Of a DNA stretch of 16,392 nucleotides, positions 15,301 to 16,392 are shown in pieces. The first letter of the stretch is position 1. Each line of letters starts with the position of its first letter. Source of the stretch: JBECKR01 sp040235415 (GTDB lineage: Bacteria > Acidobacteriota > Polarisedimenticolia > Polarisedimenticolales > Polarisedimenticolaceae). The stretch covers positions 1 through 16,392 of the forward strand of contig JBECKR010000035.1 in the NCBI GenBank assembly GCA_040235415.1, given 5' to 3'. The notes beneath the pieces are model-generated. The model was not told the origin of the DNA. It made no database searches and worked only from the letters and a program-made list of their open reading frames with translations. The position numbers and the translations under genes are program-made.

Positions 15301-15365
15301 GCGGAACCGGTAGCTACGGGACGACGAGCGGCGGCGCACCGCGCACGCCGAGCGCTTGTCCGTGA
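12306..15365 (+). CDS. Exported M23 peptidase with seven FG-GAP/VCBS repeats, ASPIC/UnbV-like and thrombospondin type-3 domains
   Basis: A 1019-residue exported protein. The N-terminus (basic to residue 19, hydrophobic 20-33, ARA|VE near 37-38) is a signal peptide. Residues about 110-235 are a LytM/M23 metallopeptidase domain with zinc ligands H135 and D139 (HPGID), H221 in SPHLHFEV, and catalytic candidates H188 (WYLHC) and H219, so it should cut peptidoglycan or another peptide. Residues about 250-395 are unassigned. Seven FG-GAP/VCBS repeats (401-751) follow, then an ASPIC/UnbV-like segment (about 755-845) with EIQIDWPSGTTQTL, then thrombospondin type-3 calcium-binding repeats (about 848-909) and a C-terminal domain of unknown type. 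ATG 12306 has AAGGAG at 12294-12299, six bases upstream. It probably works outside the cell in adhesion, wall remodelling or predation-like lysis, which is inference. A long hairpin follows the stop. Confidence 0.9.
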   Translation: MQQVRCGRRNRSVLTSARTWAIGIVLVGCALSRPARAVELSCPLDDATDVGTNLHAYSAAINSVFDHSVPTGWYASHRDDVVVDFLGETGKRTYGVCGDDGYKQQSGHPFVVNGNYTYAGLCSSEPGQYLFYDGHPGIDFRARLGDSVYAAANGTLRQPTSDSVNLNPGDYNTIMIDHGNGWSTWYLHCDSVVGSIPRRVIRGEEICKAGDQGVRGSPHLHFEVRYRDKPVDPYGWQGAGADPYTTYPNNHLWAEAVQLEGDPRVYLLRRSFSDSRGKWITRKWWVSSDSGGDDSLLLADLGYNAGYIKSMSPTELDSYEDGPKVVAPGTLYRRPWYSNAAVYYVDTDRLSYRVTAEVFQARGFDNGDVYVCDSEAAFAAIQRNWYPVAGTLPLPPPPGSDWADVTHGSLASTGSSISVAWGDFDGDHDDDIYLTKEGSPPSSANHLFRNENGTFVDVTPSILADTGNSWGAAWADYDRDGDLDLYVANFGQSNHLFRNDGAGVFTDVTSGVLVGPANSLGVGWQDYDEDGDPDLFISSWDAGANQLLRNDGGGTFTDVTTATLSGPGKGYGVAWTDYDGDGDYDLIVAYHGTSGCRVYRNDGSGTFADVTTGPLLDAGGWQVPAPMDYDNDGDVDLFVSNETATSRLYRNDSGTFVDVTSSALAVLSSNGASWGDFDHDGDPDLFVAGEGSSSRLLSNDGSGVFTDVTPVEMSGGQCSGAAWNDYDRDGDPDLYIAGFSQRDNRLIRNEIQSDLTWTSITLHGTQSATEGMGARTTVTTVDGLTDTTTIQDREISGPGFMSGSSVTSSLGTGYSDTIQEIQIDWPSGTTQTLSDVPVDTHLDITEADADADGIPDASDLCPMAPDAEQVDTDADTVGDACDNCPTIVNSDQFDTDNDGSGDACDCAFDEPNAFAVPGEVGALLFELDRTTLLWDSLASTAGSGTYFQVIRGSLAELPAGSGLSDTCLGSAVFDTALSDPSTPTPGEGLWYLVRGRNACGTGSYGTTSGGAPRTPSACP
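13506..14558 (+). repeat. Seven tandem FG-GAP/VCBS protein repeats
   Basis: Seven units of about 50 residues share the pattern DVT, a variable loop, AWxDYDxDGDxDLyvA, then nhLfRNdgsGtF. Each carries a DxDxDGDxDL calcium-binding-type loop; the first unit is altered (DFDGDHDDDIYL). They should form one seven-bladed beta-propeller within the M23 protein, as in integrin-alpha-like domains. The repetition is at protein level; the DNA units are diverged, so this is not a recent tandem duplication. Confidence 0.85.
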
Positions 15366-15377
15366 CTTCGAGTCAAG

Positions 15378-15426
15378 TCGGGAGACGGGGGCCACCACGC
15401 CGGGCGCCCCTCGCCCCGTCTCCCGA
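15378..15426 (+). terminator. Long hairpin after the M23/FG-GAP gene
   Basis: TCGGGAGACGGGG (15378-15390) is perfectly complementary to CCCCGTCTCCCGA (15414-15426), with a 23-base loop, starting 12 bases after the stop codon. It is well placed for transcription termination or mRNA 3' protection. The lack of a T-run means an intrinsic terminator is not certain. Confidence 0.55.
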
Positions 15427-15767
15427 AACCTTCGGTACCGCGCTTCCAGCCGCGATCTGGCCGGACCTGATCGGTTCGGCTCCTCGGGCCCCCAGCGTTG
15501 ACCATGGCCTCAGCACGGTTCCGTGGCAAACCTTGTGTTTACAATGGACGCGGCCGCGAGTCGACGATGAACGCAACAGTGAACATGGCCGCACGCGCCC
15601 ATGAACCCGCGGTGCTCGTCAAGGATACGGCTCCGTGTCCGGCCGCTCCGTCCCCGCGCTGTCCGTGCCCAGGCTGCTCTCCACTCCCAACGTCTCGCCT
15701 GTCGTGAGAAGGAAGTACATCGTCCAGAACCTTGATACGATCATCCAGCCCGATGAGGAGGAGGACC
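15427..15767. other. Intergenic region upstream of the Panacea-like gene
   Basis: No gene is supported here. Short open frames, such as one from 15498, are Pro/Cys/Ser-rich and lack ribosome-binding sites. A TTTACAAT stretch near 15538-15545, with the small palindrome TTGTGTTTACAA around it, is the only AT-rich promoter-like patch, about 225 bp before the next start; no matching -35 box is clear. Confidence 0.3.
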
Positions 15768-16319
15768 ATGGATAGGTACAGAAAGGCCGCGGTTCTCACG
15801 GACCTCGCGGATCGGATGGCGGCCGCTGGCAGCTGGTGCGGCGAGACCCACATTCAGAAGGCGGTGTACTTCCTCCAAACGCTCGGTGCAGTACCCACGG
15901 ATTTCGAGTTCGTGCTGTACAAGCACGGTCCGTTCTCGTTCGACTTGGGGGACGAGCTGACGGCGTTGCGTGCCGATGGGTTGTTCGAGCTCGAGGTCCA
16001 GCGAGCGCCGTACGGTCCGAAGCTGAAGACGACCGCGCGGAGCAAGGCGTTGCGCTCGCGCTTTCCGAAGACCATCGCCACCCATTCGGAGTGGATGCAG
16101 AAAGTGGCCGAATTCGTGGACAGCCGAGGCGTAGCTCAACTCGAGCGCCTCGCGACCGCGCTCTACGTCACGGTCGAAGAGGGCAAGGACCTCTCGGTTA
16201 AGGACCGGGCGCGAATCGTTCACGCATACAAGCCTCACATCGACCCCGACCGCTGCCGTCAGGCGGTGGAGGAGATCGATCTCTTCAGGGCGGAGTTCGG
16301 CGCGGGGAAGTCCGCCTGA
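15768..16319 (+). CDS. DUF4065 (Panacea/SocA)-like protein
   Basis: A 183-residue cytoplasmic protein. The segment HIQKAVYFLQTLGAVPTDF followed by FVLYKHGPFSFDLGDEL and LRADGLFEL has the helical core and (Y/K)xGPFS signature of the DUF4065 group, which includes the SocA antitoxin and the Panacea domain known to neutralise diverse toxins. Related sequences also occur as solo genes near defence loci. The C-terminal half (VAQLERLATALYVTVEEGKDLSVKDRARIVHAYKPHI) is helical and typical of this subgroup. The start is ATG 15768, chosen because AGGAGG at 15756-15761 lies six bases upstream; two upstream in-frame ATGs lack such a site. No toxin gene is visible upstream on this strand, and the window ends 73 bp after its stop, so a partner may lie outside. 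An antitoxin role is inferred from the family and not certain. Confidence 0.6.
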   Translation: MDRYRKAAVLTDLADRMAAAGSWCGETHIQKAVYFLQTLGAVPTDFEFVLYKHGPFSFDLGDELTALRADGLFELEVQRAPYGPKLKTTARSKALRSRFPKTIATHSEWMQKVAEFVDSRGVAQLERLATALYVTVEEGKDLSVKDRARIVHAYKPHIDPDRCRQAVEEIDLFRAEFGAGKSA

Positions 16320-16392
16320 CCCGCCGCGCGGATTCGCGCCGCCACCGCCGGACTCACCCCCCGAACGCCACCCCCCGCAACTCCAGCACCAC

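Noticed and set aside
15498..15707. Small 69-codon plus-strand frame
   Set aside because: Pro/Cys/Ser-rich low-complexity translation, no ribosome-binding site and no recognisable domain.
16354..16392. Minus-strand end of a possible gene at the right edge (VVLELRGVAFGG then stop)
   Set aside because: Only 12 codons are visible, so coding cannot be judged; it might be the 3' end of a convergent gene.

Overview
This 16.4 kb window is uniformly GC-rich bacterial DNA. Its large secreted proteins (matrixin-like metalloprotease with HAF-type repeats; LytM/M23 peptidase fused to FG-GAP and thrombospondin type-3 repeats) suggest a Gram-negative soil or sediment bacterium such as an Acidobacteriota or Myxococcota member. 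That assignment is an inference; there is no rRNA, tRNA or marker gene to fix it.

Layout. (1) 1-1048: a NarL/LuxR-type response regulator, cut by the left edge, converges on and overlaps a stand-alone receiver protein whose phosphoacceptor Asp is Glu. (2) 1308-4405: two overlapping genes for exported proteins, a small protein of unknown function and an 816-residue zinc metalloprotease. (3) 4406-7722: a REP-like repeat cluster, an orphan FitA/VapB-type ribbon-helix-helix antitoxin with a near-consensus promoter and apparently leaderless start, a SEC-C zinc-motif protein, and a class II Fic protein whose start codon lies inside a perfect 13-bp AT-rich inverted repeat. A bipartite 32-nt repeat occurs once at each end of this block, in opposite orientations. 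(4) 7723-8868: an unusual fusion of a nucleoside 2-deoxyribosyltransferase-like domain (Gly where the catalytic Glu is expected), an ATP-cone and an unrecognised C-terminal domain. (5) 9002-9868: an exported transglutaminase-like protein on the minus strand. (6) 10261-12092: a compact cassette of a ComF-like phosphoribosyltransferase with an SH3-like N-terminal domain, a YspA/DUF2493-type SLOG Rossmann protein and a PD-(D/E)xK nuclease-like protein. (7) 12306-15365: the M23/FG-GAP/TSP3 protein, followed by a long hairpin. (8) 15768-16319: a DUF4065 (Panacea/SocA)-like protein.

The cassette at 10261-12092 is the best candidate for an undescribed system. A nucleotide-handling enzyme, a nucleotide-sensing Rossmann protein and a nuclease-like effector are read in one direction, the first two overlapping by 4 bp. 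This resembles the sensor/second-messenger/effector logic of known prokaryotic conflict systems. With the Fic protein, orphan antitoxin, NDT/ATP-cone fusion and Panacea-like gene nearby, the middle of the window reads like an accessory region between more ordinary secreted-protein genes. Domain calls are from sequence motifs recognised by eye, without database searches.
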